64,000 bases of DNA from Trichobilharzia szidati (lineage: Eukaryota > Platyhelminthes > Trematoda > Strigeidida > Schistosomatidae), in the NCBI GenBank assembly GCA_944472155.2, contig OX235274.1, forward strand, positions 39,492,052 to 39,556,051, read 5' to 3'. Under the pieces are notes generated by a model. That model did no database searches. It was given only the letters and a program-made list of their open reading frames with translations, and had not been told where the DNA came from. Positions 1-12,041 of this stretch are shown one piece after another (positions within the stretch are counted from its first letter, which is position 1; each line of letters starts with the position of its first letter). The position numbers and the translations under genes were made by a program.

Positions 1-900
1 TGCAAATTGGTGAAGTACGTGTCTGTAAGTGTTATGATAAATGTTGATATACGTAAATATACATACATGTAACCATGATCAACTTAGTAAACCATATTAA
101 ATGCATCAGTGTTCAATGTATGTGCATGTCTACCTTGAAAATCACTTTCTATTTAACACTGGAATAATAGAGAGGTGAAGGAAATTAGTGAGATACAAGT
201 CTGGATTATGATAGCAAAATTGATGGTATTATTACACACATTAATCTGTGTACTTGTGGAAACATTTATCAGTAATAAACGATGTAGACTTTGTCTCTAA
301 TCTTAAGTTTCTATCATCCGTCACATTAAATGTTAACATTCAAGATAAGGAAAATGGCTTTATCCTAAACAATACTTTTGATAGGCGGAAATTTTCGGCA
401 TATAATACAATATTGCATGTGATTTCCTCTTTAAATCATGTAGAAATAATTAATAGAGCATTTACATTGCTGAGGCTGTTGGGATCCATATTAAGAAGCC
501 TAGCTTATGTGTCCAAAAGAAGTTAGTTCAGACATTATCATTGCCTTGGCCATATAGGTTTGAATGATCCTGGATTTCGGTGGAATTTTCCTTATTTTAG
601 TTGATATTCTATCTGCTACTATAGGTTTATTACTATTATAATTTAAGCATCTTTAGTGAAGTGTAATTCCACTGATCTTACTTTACAAATCAATCTTATT
701 TTAAAAACACTAATATAGTTATTGACAACTAATCTAGAATATTCTATGTATATAAACATGTATATAATTGTAGAGCCAGAAGAGGAAATTATCGAAAAGG
801 ATATTCTTCGCTCAATTATTTTGTGTTTTATAGATAATATAATTGTTCAATAAGAGTAAGAATATAATCAGTTAGAGAACCATTGGAAAACCAGCTGGGA

Positions 901-948
901 GTACTGGACAGCTGTTTTGTCCTAGTTTGGGACTCTTCAGCAGTATGC
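901..948 (-). ncRNA. Hammerhead motif, SINE-A
   Basis: Minus strand: stem I ATACTG with CAGTAC, core CTGAAGA, stem II GTCC/GGAC with loop CAAACTA, then AAAA where GAAA is needed, palindromic stem III CAGCTG, predicted cleavage after TC. The G12-to-A change should abolish or cripple cleavage. Confidence 0.65.
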
Positions 949-1033
949 TCCCTTCGGGGTTCGAAACCGGGATATTCTGGTTACAAGGCGAGCTCGTAGA
1001 CCATCCAGTCTCAGTGTCTTAATGGTCCACGAG

Positions 1034-1080
1034 AAAGCTGATGAAGAGTCCCAAGCTAGGACAAAACAGCTGTCCAGTAC
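1034..1080 (+). ncRNA. Hammerhead remnant, SINE-A
   Basis: Core ATGAAGA (C3 changed), stem II GTCC/GGAC, AAAA instead of GAAA, CAGTAC 3' strand. Mirror partner of the motif at 901-948. Confidence 0.6.
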
Positions 1081-1190
1081 TCCCAGCTGGGTTTCCAATG
1101 GTTCTCTAACCAATATCAGCTTATGGTGAAATCCTTCAAACAATCAAACAAAATCCCTACCAAACCAATACTTGAAAATATGAATTTAAA

Positions 1191-1960
1191 GTTAAAAATT
1201 AAGTGGAAATATTAACAGTAATATATCAATGAAAGAAAGAATAAAAAGGACCGTTTACTCAGTTTTTCTCAGTAAGTTAATCCTTGCTCTTAGTCCATAC
1301 ACTTTTCTCATGACACAAAATGTGTGCCGAATAAGGTATCGTAGAGTTCTTATACTTAGTTTTCTGAGCATAAACTCTTTCACAGTTGCTTCTATGAAAA
1401 TTACAGTGGAAATCTAAATATTGGAGTCGGAATATTAACAAAAAAGAACAAGCAAATTTATTAGATCGTGTTGTGCTAATTTGTCGGTTTAATACTATTA
1501 ATAATGATGACCGATTGCTTCTGACCTCCGGAGCCTAGGAGACAGAATAAGTACTGGTCCCTATCGGTGGGAATAATTCAATTTCGCTTTACAAAAACAC
1601 ACCATACATAGATAAAAATAAGATTGGGCATCTAGGTTGTCCAGTTGCGTTATAATGAAAATTCTCTCTCACCTCAGTAGTTCCGTTTGTCCCTTAGGGT
1701 CTAACTAGGCATAAGGTTATATTAATTGCTTTTAGCCACTTTCTATCAACTGCAGTATAGCTGCTTCTGTGATCTGACATCATGCAGCCTGACTTGATAT
1801 ACTATTTCACTTTCAATTCACGAAAAATTATCTGTACAGAAATGGAAAAAAATGTAATCTAGAAGACAGTTTGTTCTCCGCTAATCTCAATTAGTAGAAT
1901 GGTTTTTAATTCAGAGCCATGCAATAAATAGGACATTAAAAGTGAAAGTTACGGAGGAGA
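1191..1960. other. No feature recognised
   Basis: AT-rich sequence with one small frame (1229-1417) that shows no domain or family signal. Confidence 0.4.
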
Positions 1961-2003
1961 TTATTGTCATCAGCCATCTCACAGTGTTATACAGTATAAT
2001 TTA

Positions 2004-2049
2004 CTGATGACGTTTCGAGCACAATTTTTAACACTCATAATCATATCAA
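2004..2049 (-). ncRNA. Hammerhead-like motif, PLE terminal repeat family C
   Basis: Minus strand: TTGAT, segment ATGATTAT, stem II starting GAGTG and closing GTGCTC, GAAACGTC, ATCAG. Same layout as the copies at 61.2 and 62.4 kb, with a non-canonical core. Confidence 0.45.
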
Positions 2050-2354
2050 GGTGCTAAGACAACTTTCTAACTTCGTTGATATAATTCCATTATTCTTCAT
2101 CACTCAATCTGATTGGTAGTAATATTCTCCATATCTCTGTGATTCCTATTGTATGTCTTGGATGTAGATTCCATGAAAAAAGACTCCGTAATCAACCTCT
2201 TTCTTCATCTATCTATATTTCCTTTTAGAATCGTAACTCTGTCCAAACCTACTGTGTGGCTATGTTAATGCATTCACTGCAACTGCTGAGTTTTTCTTCT
2301 AAATTACTCAGCAGTTATACTCTTCCACAGTTATTTTTTCACTTATTTCATTCT

Positions 2355-2582
2355 TTCACATTCCAGATGGAACATAGGGCTTCTAGCTCCAGCTATGAAT
2401 TTCAGTAGTAGTGGTTTTATTTTCACGGGAAGGCGTCTTTAGCCTCATACCCAGCTTTCTCTCTTTACTGGCCTTATTTGCTGGATTAGTGAGATTTAGG
2501 AGTATGTCACTTGGGGATCGAAACCCGGACCATGTGTGCAGTTGGCGAACGTCCTACCGCTTAACCACTAGTGCACTCTACC
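2355..2582 (-). mobile_element. SINE-D copy (tRNA-derived, no ribozyme)
   Basis: Minus-strand tRNA-like head (B box seen as gggatcgaaacccgg near 2515), body, and an end that on plus reads cagatggaacatagggcttc, matching the tip of the RTE 3' tail. Confidence 0.65.
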
Positions 2583-2639
2583 ACAGTGCTCAAGTTCTTT
2601 CTTATATCAGAATGACTAGCAAACTGAAATACAGGAAGA

Positions 2640-2664
2640 TTATATATATATATATATATATAAA
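2640..2664. repeat. (TA)n microsatellite
   Basis: A run of alternating ta. Similar short runs occur at about 8090, 22110 and 44960. No further structure. Confidence 0.8.
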
Positions 2665-2756
2665 TTAAACGTAAATCAGCCACGTGCTTACTTTTATGTT
2701 CAGCAATTTTACATAAAAATGGTTCCATAGGTAATTCCAATCAAGGCAGAGAATAT

Positions 2757-2995
2757 TAGATGTATCACACAGTGAAACAGTACTATTTACTGGATGACGT
2801 TTCGAACAAAATTTATTGTTCATAATCATATCAATTATATAGTTTTATAGTTTTCTTTGTTCTCTCAAGTTTCGAAGTCGTGTGATTATAACTGATATGA
2901 TTATGAACGTCATCCAGTAAATAATAATACTATCTCACTGTGTGATATATCTAATAAAAAAACTAATATGGAATTACTTACTACCACAGTGCCCA
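2757..2995. repeat. Inverted pair of PLE terminal repeats (family C)
   Basis: A minus copy (about 2757-2840) and a plus copy (about 2893-2995) form an inverted repeat (cacacagtg..ctatttactggatgacg against cgtcatccagtaaata..cactgtgtg). The left copy contains a hammerhead-like segment (2790-2834) with a perfect 6 bp stem II, GAACAA/TTGTTC. The right one has lost it. Confidence 0.6.
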
Positions 2996-3594
2996 AGTTT
3001 TACACATATATTAAGACAGAGAATAATTATTTGTGAAAAATGAAGAGATTTTGATGTATGGAAGTTATGTAGATTGTGATTTTGTAACGACAGAAGACAA
3101 GGGTCAGGCAACAGATCGTTTATTGAGGAAATCAAAAGATATTTATATATTTTTATGTACATTATTATTCGTTATTACTAGCAGAGAAACAGCGTCTTCT
3201 GATTGGTTGTTTTTTCGCTGAAAGTTAATCTGTCATCTCTTTGTGGCCGTTTCTTTGAAGGTCAGACCATATATATGCGAATTGTATCCGCCCACGCAAA
3301 GTCTTTGTTCTTGTTTTTCTCATGACCAAGATATTGGAAGTAAACACTGACGTAAATTGCTGTCTACCAATTTTAGGTAGCAGACAGCTCTCACCACAAT
3401 TTGGCTGAAAGACCATAGAAAGTGTAGCTATTAATGTAACAAGCATTATGATAGGGAAATCCAAATACTGATTTATGAAGGTGAAAGTGACATTCTTAGT
3501 GTCGAAAAACTGCATTGTGGCAAACGTCGACAAAACATATCGAAAAGTACTAAAGAAGGAGATTTATACGACTAATTGTTGTAAGATATTTTAT

Positions 3595-3690
3595 TTACTT
3601 TATTATTCTCTTGGGTTCTGAGTGGAACATAGGGCTTCAACAGCCCATCTTAATTTAGTCCTGTTCTCTGTTTCCAAGACAACATGACAA
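3595..3690 (-). mobile_element. RTE/SR2-like LINE 3' tip
   Basis: A fragment of about 100 bp with ctcttgggttctgagtgg and cttcaacagc, the reverse of the family 3' end. Nothing further 5' is recognisable. Confidence 0.55.
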
Positions 3691-3699
3691 AAGTAAGGT

Positions 3700-4910
3700 T
3701 TTGAGATTAAACGAGAAACTCAGTGGTGAGTGTCCATTTGGAAAGTGCGGAAGTCAGGAAAAAACAGTAAAATACACGAAAGGAACATGTAAAAGTGATA
3801 CTAGTGAATTACTTGTTATAAATAGAAGCAAAGACATCGAAAAGAGCTTAAGACCATGAAAGGATAACAGACTAAACAAACCCACTGCGAACACAAAGTT
3901 CAGAGCCAAAGTGATGAATCGCAAGCGCCCCCCCCTATACAAAAATGTCAAAACATAACATCGCTCTAATTACTCAATCTTACCTCATAGATAAATTTAG
4001 AGGGAAAACGCGGGGCAGATATGTGGCCTGAGTTTACTAGGGGCTCCAGGATTAAGCTAGTAATTGTCTTGTGTCATTCTCTTGTTAACAAATCAGGATA
4101 ATGTCCAGAGATACGTCTGGAATTTCTGCTTTTCATACTCAGTCTATAAATCTGGAGGCCCATGGCTGTTTGTCAGAAACAATTTTTCTGTAAGTGTTTC
4201 CATCGCACTTACTACCTGAGTAGCATTCTCTTCATTCACCAGAACATATGTCAATTTAGGAAAGTCAATCATCACAATATTTAATTCATGTATTACTGTA
4301 AAAATGAAGTTATTAAACTGTGGTGTTTGAATGTAATAGATTCCATTAGTGCATTTTCTTTTACATGGAAAGGTTGACTACTTGTGTCATAATTCGTCTA
4401 GATTCTGTTCTCATTATGAAAGTACATCCTTCAAGAAGTCTACAAGGTCGAAAACACTGATTGCCTTTTACTTATAACACAACATCTGATGATGAGTTTA
4501 ACAAGTGTAATTAAAGAACAATTGAACGTAGAAAAAGGAGATAGATGGCAAAATTAACTGACAAGATCACACGCAAACGACTTTACCTGTAACTCGCTTA
4601 GGATTGCTGCTAATGCACTAACCATTTTCCATCAGTCTAGTTCAGAAGTGCATTCATTATCTAACAGAGAGGTTGCAAAAGTGAGCATTGAATAGAGATA
4701 TACTGTATAAATATTGCTTAAACACCTGAAGAGTGGTTTAGTGGTACTGTTTCCATAGTATTTCTTCAGAATAAATCCCTTAATATAAATTACATGTCCT
4801 ATTTTTCTTGGTAGGCTTTCATTTCAAACATATATCCCCTTATATATGTCCAAACCAAGTTCGCTTTTAACAGTTTGAAAAAATTTGGGCATTGGGTATA
4901 TGATATTCAT
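3700..4910. other. No feature recognised; possible upstream intron of the GPCR
   Basis: I looked here for exons encoding TM1 or TM2 and found none. Short frames at 3754-3951 and 3225-3533 have no recognisable homology. Confidence 0.4.
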
Positions 4911-4965
4911 TATAATAAAGGCTTTTGTATTTCCCAATGAATAAAAAACAAAACGATATTGTTTT

Positions 4966-5014
4966 TACTGACGTTTCGCTATTTAATACTGCTGCTAATA
5001 GCTTTCTCAAAGTA
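4966..5014 (-). ncRNA. Hammerhead-like motif in a PLE terminal repeat
   Basis: Minus strand: stem I TACT/AGTA, an 8-base core-position segment TTGAGAAA, a perfect 6 bp stem II GCTATT/AATAGC, then GAAACGTC and the AGTA strand. The fold is right but the core differs from CTGANGA at two or three positions. It lies 3' of the GIY-YIG frame at 5364-5759. Confidence 0.5.
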
Positions 5015-5363
5015 TTATTAAACCGGAATTTACAAAATCTCAGCACATATATAACAAAGAGTTAAGGGGTGAGAAAATAGACTTAGGTCAAGTTAAAAGG
5101 ACATATTGAAAGTCAAAATAACAATGAAGATCACTAAACCAAATAACAAAAGTAGTGGTATATCTGTAATGACATCAAAACAAAGTTTACTAACTTGATC
5201 ATCGTTCGTCAGTCTGGGGTCATTTTTCGTTGTCAAGTTGGTCAGTTGGTAAAGATAACAAAACGATTGTAAATTGTTGGATTTGATCAGTGTGTAAAAT
5301 TATAAAAACAGCTTGTATTTATATAGTGAACTTGCTTATCACATTCGTGTTGATTTTGTCACT

Positions 5364-5759
5364 TCATTGGGAAGGGAGCTGTTCTAACCAGGTCAGATTC
5401 TGTTTTAGTCCATCATTCCTATTCAGACAACTCGGATTCCACTTGATATGAAGTGCTTCTGATGATATTAGACGTTCTTTGTGATTCCTGAAGTTTTTCT
5501 GGATTATTTCAATATTGTCAAAATCAATTTTCTGGCCTGATTCTATAGCGTGTAGACCTATGGCTGATGATTTTTCAAGTTTTTCCAGTTCAACTGGATT
5601 TCTCGGTGGTCGAAGAGATGCTCTACGGTGTTCATTTCTTCTGATTTTGATTTCTCGAGATGTTTGTTCGATGTATATCGCATCACATTCCAAGCATTTT
5701 ATTTTAAAGACACAATTAGATAGAGAATTTAAAGGGATTTGATCTTTTCCTTTGCCCAC
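5364..5759 (-). pseudogene. Penelope-like element GIY-YIG endonuclease (partial ORF)
   Basis: An uninterrupted 131-codon minus-strand frame. It begins SLSNCVFKIKCLECDAIYIEQ, the GIY-YIG core (here AIY and YIE), followed by TSREIKIRRNEH with the conserved Arg and His region. SSAIGLHAIESGQKIDFDNIEI and HKERLISSEALHIKWNPSC make up the C-terminal half. This endonuclease follows the RT in PLEs. The RT is missing and the altered YIG makes activity doubtful. A terminal repeat with a hammerhead-like fold follows downstream on the same strand (4915-5060). Confidence 0.8.
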
Positions 5760-5847
5760 TAAAAAAAGAGAACATTTGCAATTAATTTACACTTTGACTG
5801 CATTAAATTTAAGTTTTACAGAACTTCTTTTTTTAATATAATTTCAG

Positions 5848-5953
5848 ACCACTATAACATATGGAAGTTCGTTTGCACTAATAGCATTGAGTATTGATCG
5901 TGCAGAAGCTGTCTGCCGACCACTACGAGCAACTTCATCAAAATTCAGCAAAA
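5848..5953 (+). CDS. GPCR exon a: TM3 and start of intracellular loop 2
   Basis: The exon follows a pyrimidine-rich acceptor (ttttaatataatttcag) and ends at a donor gtaagc in phase 1. It encodes about 35 residues that begin TTITYGSSFALIALS. The TM3 end motif is SIDRAEAVCRPL: D3.49 and R3.50 of the DRY box are kept, but the third residue is Ala instead of Tyr. The loop then starts as in amine and peptide receptors (VCRPL). The TM3 start with its conserved Cys must lie in an upstream exon that I could not find in bases 1-5847. The terminal A of this exon plus AA of the next makes a Lys codon. Confidence 0.8.
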
Positions 5954-6689
5954 GTAAGCGTTGACTAACGATTTCATTCTGGTTATAAAGTTGTACTTAT
6001 TTTCCCATGTGTCTTTATGTGCTATATATGATTGATGCTATAATGCATATTGCTAAGCCATTCGAGCACAAGAGGAGTACTAGCTAACTAGAATTGGGAC
6101 ATATATATGCTAATGTTTTTGAATAGTGTGCAAAAATGTATTATACTTTTGATCACATGAATCCTATTGTCACAAAGATCATGTATGTCCATGGTGAGTT
6201 CCGATTTTGTCACTAGAGCAACACAACTGCAATTTAAACTTGCGATAACTGTGACAGAGTTAATTATGCAGACATGTGTTTTCGAATGTTAGTGATTCAA
6301 ATCAAACGTAATTTAAGCGTCCCAGAAATGAAATAAAGTGATGTTACTTAGGCTACATAAAAAAAATACTTTTGTAAACAGTTTTATAATCTGAAGGAAA
6401 CTAAACTAAATTACCAAGGACAAAATTTCCATTTGCAATTAAAAATTAAAGTCATGGAAGTGAAAAATATAAAAACGTTTGAGTTTTCAACCTGAGTGCC
6501 CATAATGTCTTGAAGAAAATGTTAATACAACTTAACATTCAGCAAGTAATAAGCTATTTTAGTTTCATAGATCTGATAAATTTATTCAGAGACATTCCTG
6601 GAGAGCAAATTATTTGAGCTTGAAAAGCTTCTGTCCTGTAAGTTACAAAAAGGGATTGGTGAGAATATTCTTTCATCGTGTTTGAATGC

Positions 6690-7210
6690 TTTGTTCAGAA
6701 GAAAAGGTAGAAGGAGAGCTATCCATTGTGGATAGATGCCTGAGTGATAAAAGTCACCCGCAGAAGTCTGTCTTTCCACAGCCTGCCTTCAATCTTGTCG
6801 ATACTACTATCAGAATAAAATGCAGACTAAACACTGCGCTGAAAAGAATATATCCAACCAACAAGCTATATTCGTTAAATGAGCATTTGTTCAAGACAAT
6901 CAGAAGTGAACAAACTCCCACCACAATTTACATGTACGTGACAAAGAACATACATCGGAAGAACGGACAGAAGGATTATTGTCCGCATTTCTGAACACAT
7001 GCCAAAGAACTTGGAGCTAAAGGGCTCACATTCATCAAACAGTGCGAATGCGCACTATCTGTTGAACAGTAGACATGTTGTGGGCAATCTGAAGGCGTTC
7101 AGAATAGTTAACATGCAAAAGAAATCTGACTTGCCACATTTTCCTGAGGCAATCGCCATCAAACGATTAAAACCAGACCTTCGTAAGCAGAAGTGAATCT
7201 TGTACTTCTT
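6690..7210 (+). mobile_element. Penelope-like element fragment
   Basis: Recognisable pieces are KCRLNTALKRIYPTNKLYSL (end of the PLE RT region), TTIYMYVTKNIH in the place of the IYQFTC start of GIY-YIG, and KEIxLATFPEAIAIKRLKPDL across a shift, the usual PLE C terminus (EAIxIxxLKPxL). It is broken by stops and shifts. It lies just 3' of GPCR exon a. Confidence 0.65.
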
Positions 7211-7564
7211 TGATGATAAAACTACATGCAAATTTTATTACACCATCCTCTGTCCTGTTTAGAAAATTTTACTGTTACGTTTAAACGTGACTGGCACTAT
7301 CCCCCTCCCCTTTTTTGGCTATTTTATAAAAAACATATTTTCCGTGGTTACGCAACTTACTGTTTTGTTATACTCTTTCTAGTTAAACTTCGTTTCTACA
7401 CACAAAAATCTGTTGAACTCTGTCTTTTTGTTTCCAAGCAAATTCGTCTAATTATCCTATAAATAGTCAATCCTTTTTAACTCCTAATTATTTAACAACC
7501 TTCATCATTTCGGACTTATGTTACTCTTGGTTACTGTCAATCACTCCCTGTCATCATGAAAAGT

Positions 7565-7815
7565 TTTATTATTATTATTTTATTCCTTTGCATTCCCAGT
7601 GGAACATGAGGCTTCAAGCTACAGCGGTGAAGTTTCGGTAGCAGTGGTTTTAGTTTTACGAGGTAAGGTTGCAAGCCTCATGCCCAACCTTCCCTCTTTA
7701 CCGGTCTCACTACGGGCTTAGCGAGGTAAAGGAGTGCGTCAGTGGCCTGGGATCGAACCCCGAACCACGTTCGTGGTTGGAGAGTGTTTTACCGCTGAAA
7801 CACCGACTCACCATC
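7565..7815 (-). mobile_element. SINE-D copy
   Basis: Head with gggatcgaaccccgaacc near 7750 and the full body to tattccttt..cagtggaacatg on plus at 7580-7610. The ORF at 7734-7958 is a shadow of it. Confidence 0.7.
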
Positions 7816-8828
7816 GTGAAAAATATGTTCAAAACCTAAGTGTAATTTATATGTTATATAGTGTCCCCGAAATAACAAAAGAGGAATTCATATTATCCTG
7901 GTACATTTGTCCTTTCTTGCTTTTTTCAATTTCACTAATGGGGAGAATGAATGTATGAGGCTTTAAAAAAGAATTCCGAAAACAAAATCTACAGTATGAC
8001 TTCAGTCTTGAATTATCTAAAACCAATCTTCACTTGTTATGCTCAAAGAAATTTACTTTCAACCACACTCAATGAAGTACACTATATGAATATATATTAT
8101 ATTATATATTATGTGTAGCTACATGGAGAATTAATTCTATGTGCTGCTTCCGTTATCAGTTATGAACATGTCTTTCTGAGATATCGTATGATTTATGTTT
8201 CACTAGGCGTATTAGATAAATAACTTGATTTTGATCATTTCAGCACTCTGAGTGTTATGCAGATATTATCATACATACATCGACATCTGTCAGCAGTTTC
8301 CGTATCACACTGGCTATTTCAGGTTCCCTGATCAGCTAGCTATCTGTCTTTTATAATTGACATTATTCCTTAAGACTTTTTCACAATACACAGTATATTT
8401 GCTTTATATTATACTTATAAGGGGATGGTGGTGGAATAATATCTCATGTATCAGTAATACTGAATCTTATATTTTAGTGATTTTTATTCGGTGTCATGTT
8501 AATTTTACGCATGATAAATCTCATTATTCCGGAAGCGAATATTAGTTAACTAACACTTATCGTGCCGTGAGATTTTTACATGCGTCATATTGAGAAACTT
8601 GATTTATCAAGTTTCCATTCTTTTTGGAGAATTTAGAAAAATTGAAAAACGCGAAGAAAACTCCCAGTGAAAATCATTTATGATGTCAGTCTTGAGAAAA
8701 TGGCTTCAACATGTAATCAGAGCTCATTATTGCGCTGCCTTTAAGGATGATACCTTCACTGAGAACGTGTAATCAAGTAAACCTGAAGGGCATTGCCAAA
8801 ATTAGCATTATCTTGGTTGAATAAGACA

Positions 8829-8936
8829 TTAGATTGTTGGAGGAAATCGGCAGGAAGCCTTGGACCTGGGTTTCGTGCTAGTTGGCACTCGTCAGCAAGG
8901 CGTATCTAAAACCTCAAAGGAACTCATGTCCCTTTA
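8829..8936 (-). mobile_element. SINE-B copy, 5'-truncated, with hammerhead
   Basis: Contains the 3' half of SINE-B with an intact-looking hammerhead at 8858-8900. The tRNA-like head is missing beyond about 8936. Confidence 0.7.
8858..8900 (-). ncRNA. Type I hammerhead ribozyme, SINE-B (complete core)
   Basis: Minus strand: stem I CCTTG with CAAGG (5 bp), core CTGACGA (position 7 may be any base), stem II GTGC/GCAC, GAAA, short stem III. All invariant residues are kept although the surrounding SINE has diverged. Confidence 0.82.
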
Positions 8937-8959
8937 TTGAAAAATTTGTTACTTAATAA

Positions 8960-9190
8960 ACAATAAGTAGAGATACAGTACCACTTCACAACCTCATCAA
9001 TGGTTTCCTGTTCGAGAGTTTCAATCTGGGTTTTACTGGTGGCATGCAGTATGAAGGGGGTACTTTTAACGTCCTGCATCGGTGTTTGTTCTCTGTATGA
9101 TACTAAGTGTAGCTCCTCTATCAACCAAGAAGTCTATGTCAAAGATTTCATCCACGACGCAGAATAAATGACTATGGTAGCACCTTTTCT
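8960..9190 (-). pseudogene. Possible gypsy-like LTR retrotransposon protease remnant
   Basis: Across one frameshift the minus strand reads IDFLVDRGATLSII, close to the LVDTGA.xSV active-site motif of gypsy-type proteases but with DRG for DTG. Then comes FILHATSKTQIETLEQETID, which resembles the L.AAN.T.I.T.G segment that follows in those proteases. No RT or LTR is visible around it. The remnant is short and the assignment is tentative. Confidence 0.4.
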
Positions 9191-9649
9191 CAAGAGTCAC
9201 TACCTGAGGAGAGATCAACGGTTTCTGTGTTGGCTGGGAGGTGGTTTAGACTAAGCACACTGTTATATGCATTTGTTCGACCGTTCACCGAACTACCAGA
9301 GATACCAGCAGAATCGTCTTGCTGACATTATTTTTCTGGATATGTTTCCTGATCTAGGATGTTGTCTATTATCTGAAGGTGTGTTTCCTTAACTTTGAGG
9401 AAGCAAATATAACAAATATAATCATGAAAACACGAGTGACAATTATACCCGAAATCACTCAGAAGAATTTATCAGCTTTTGAGACTGCCAAAGGTTTATT
9501 AACACGAATTTTGTGAAGATTATATGCCATTATTATATTCATTATATAGGTAAATAGTTTAGAGTTAAACTTTACAGAGGTGGAATTGCAAAATAAAAAC
9601 TGATACACGCACACCGATTGATTATAAAGTTATTCAGATCAAACGTTAG

Positions 9650-9960
9650 ATATTATTATTGTTTCCTTTAATTCCTAGAGGAACATAGGGCTTCAGCTGT
9701 GCGTCTCCATTGCGTTTGATTCTCTGCTATAGTCTTCACCTGGCTCCAAGTCTGCCCACACGTTTTCATCTCCTCTTCACATGACCTCCTTCAAGTCACC
9801 TTCATACTGACGACCAACTCGCCGCTTCCCATTCGGGTTCCACTCGAGTGATGGTCTGTCGTGTGATGTCACTTGATGGTTTCCTCAGAGTATGGTCAAT
9901 CCACCTCCATTTCTTCCTGCTCATTTGTTGCACAATCGGTTCCTGGTTGAACGTTAGATA
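9650..9960 (-). mobile_element. RTE/SR2-like LINE 3' end, short
   Basis: The plus strand starts tattattattgtttcctttaattcctagaggaacata, the reverse of the RTE tail. It is followed by the reversed C-terminal block (attcgggttccactcgagtg). It lies in the intron between GPCR exons a and b. Confidence 0.65.
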
Positions 9961-10569
9961 TACAGGGAATTTATATTGTCGAGACAGTAGGGAAAGTCAT
10001 GGTTTAATGCTTCGTATCATGAAAACGACAATTTTATGCTGTGTTTTCATATGCTATAACCATATTTTACTCGTGTGTACGCTAAAAATACTTTGAACTC
10101 TTACGTGTATAAAACCAAGTGACGCTAGAATTGTCCAGAGTAACTCTACGTAAGTGGTGAACCTGAAGAACGAAAAGCGTCCTTTATATCTGTTACATCA
10201 GTTATGTACTTTAAAAAAGTGGAAATGGCCATGTCACGAGGTAGAAATCGCTTATTTGAATTTATACCAAGAACCGTATAACTGCTTCGCTTCTTAACGT
10301 GACGTCAGTATTCGAACTAATTTAGAGACATTCAATGATAAATATATGTTAAGAACATTTTTCAGCGAGGCAACAATAAATATTCATTTAAGAGACGTAT
10401 ATGCACGCGAAAGGTTTACAAGACCAATAAATTATTGTAATACAACACATATGCTTTGTCTATTAGTATCAAGTAGTCGGTAAAAAAACAGTGTCTAGAC
10501 ACGTATAGCGCTATGTCAAAATAACCATTACCTATAAGGTGAATTTCAGGAAGTATTGGCAACAAGAAA

Positions 10570-10880
10570 TTCTGGGAAAAAACCGACCAGGAACCCACTG
10601 CTCACGAAATATGCCGAAGAAAATAGAGATGGATCGGTCGTACGCCGAAGAATTGACATCAAATGACATCGCATACCAAGCCAACGTTAGAGTGGAACCT
10701 AAATGAGACACGATGAGTTGGGCGTCAGAGGGTGACATGAGGGAGATCATGAGAGGCGGAAATCAGACACTTTAGGCAATCGTGGGGCCAGCTAAAGAGA
10801 ACCACAGGAAAAAGAAAAAGTGTAGACGCGCTTCTGAAGCCCTATGATTTAACTGGAACCCAAAAGAACAATAATAATGA
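10570..10880 (+). mobile_element. RTE/SR2-like LINE 3' end, short
   Basis: A block equivalent to the LRRP..DI..QA..VEPK segment is readable (SNDIAYQANVRVEPK). It is followed by a basic region and tail ctggaacccaaaagaacaataataatga. The plus orientation follows from the match to the 29.6 kb copy. Confidence 0.65.
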
Positions 10881-11605
10881 GCTGAATTTCGTTCACACCT
10901 AAAAATCTAAATCTAAATACACTAGTAAAAACCGTTCAGACACCGTGGCAGCGTCCATGTTTATGAATTCTACTCTAAAGACAAATTTACTATTAAAGTA
11001 CAAAAATCTCTTTGTAGAATTAAGCCATTCCGCTTGAAATTTTAGTTAACTGGCACCCTGCTGTGAGACTAAGACATAAACACACAGTAGCATGCAGACT
11101 CTTAACGTGACAAGTGGACGAAAGATAGAATATGAAATACATATCAGTGCCCTTCTTAAAATATGATTATATTACTTTAAAAATATGATGTGAATGTTCT
11201 TCGCGAGATTCGTCGACATTTGTGAATTAGAAGCATGTGATTTTCGATTGGTTTCTAATTTCCAATTTAGAGTTCACTGCACCTTTCCTGAAAACGTATT
11301 AAAGAATCCGAATCGTGTCTATGGAAACCTTTTTTGAAACACTGTGTATTATTGAAAGGAAAACTTTCTAAGCCTTACTTCTCTTCCCTACAATTTTGAT
11401 ACAAATTAGGTAATGTTTCCATAAGCAGTAGATATTTTTGATTGCACACTAGTCAGTAACTAGTGTAATGTGTCTAGTCCTATCTTCGGTGCAGACTGAA
11501 TTCTATCAGTCATGTTTGCAATGTGGCCACCATGCTAGGTGGCTCACCATTACGGTGTAATGTGAATTGTTGGTATTAGATTGTTGAAGGCAATCGGCAG
11601 GAAAC

Positions 11606-11646
11606 CTTGGACCTAGGTTTCGTGCTAGTTGGCACTCATCAGCAAG
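11606..11646 (-). ncRNA. Type I hammerhead ribozyme, SINE-B (complete core)
   Basis: Minus-strand mirror of the copy at 12042: the same CTTG/CAAG stem I, CTGATGA core, GTGC/GCAC stem II and GAAA. Predicted cleavage is opposite g11610. The hammerhead segments of the two copies are identical. Confidence 0.85.
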
Positions 11647-12041
11647 TCGTCTCTGCGACGTTGAAGGAACTGATGTCCCTTCTGAGATTCGAACCAGCGT
11701 CACTCAGTGCTGCAGTCAGAAACGTTACCACTGAGCTATTCAGGCTCGCGACTGACCTCCTGTAGGACTGTATTGAATATTTTTGATCGCACACTAGTTA
11801 GTAACTAGTGTAGTGGCTACAGTGCAAACATGACTGATAGAATTCAGTCTGCACCGAAGATAGGACTAGACACATTGCACTAGTTACTGACTAAAGTGCG
11901 ATCAAAAATATCTAAAACAATCCTACAGGAGGTCAGTCGCGAGCCTGAATAGCTCAGTGGTAACGTCTCTGACTGCAGCACTGAGTGATGCTGGTTCGAA
12001 TCTCAGAAGGGACATCAGTTCCTTCAACGTCGCAGAGACGA

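Larger units (their letters stand above)
872..1190. mobile_element. SINE-A inverted pair with hammerheads
   Basis: A minus copy (about 872-1020, with tRNA-like head facing right) and a plus copy (about 1021-1190, with its head removed) meet head to head. Arms of about 70 bp (875-943 and 1036-1105) are inverted repeats that contain the hammerhead segments. The plus copy ends with aaatccctaccaaaccaata, the family 3' end seen also at 27.65 kb. Confidence 0.75.

Noticed and set aside
1037..1043. CTGATGA in SINE-A read as a canonical hammerhead core
   Set aside because: With that register, stem II starts three bases late. Comparison with the copy at 901-948 shows that the core is the following ATGAAGA, with CTG part of stem I.
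3225..3533. 102-codon minus-strand ORF, considered as a gene or LTR-element fragment
   Set aside because: One hydrophobic stretch but no domain match, and no second copy in the window. Left unassigned.
1..5847. Upstream GPCR exons encoding TM1 and TM2
   Set aside because: I scanned for an N-P or LAxAD-like TM2 block with a following GT donor and found none. The exons probably lie outside the window.
11960..12005. Functional tRNA gene suggested by A and B boxes
   Set aside because: The boxes are good but the segment does not close into a cloverleaf with an acceptor stem, and it continues into the repeated SINE-B body. The same applies to the tRNA-like heads at 13.1, 36.0, 54.3 and 56.7 kb.
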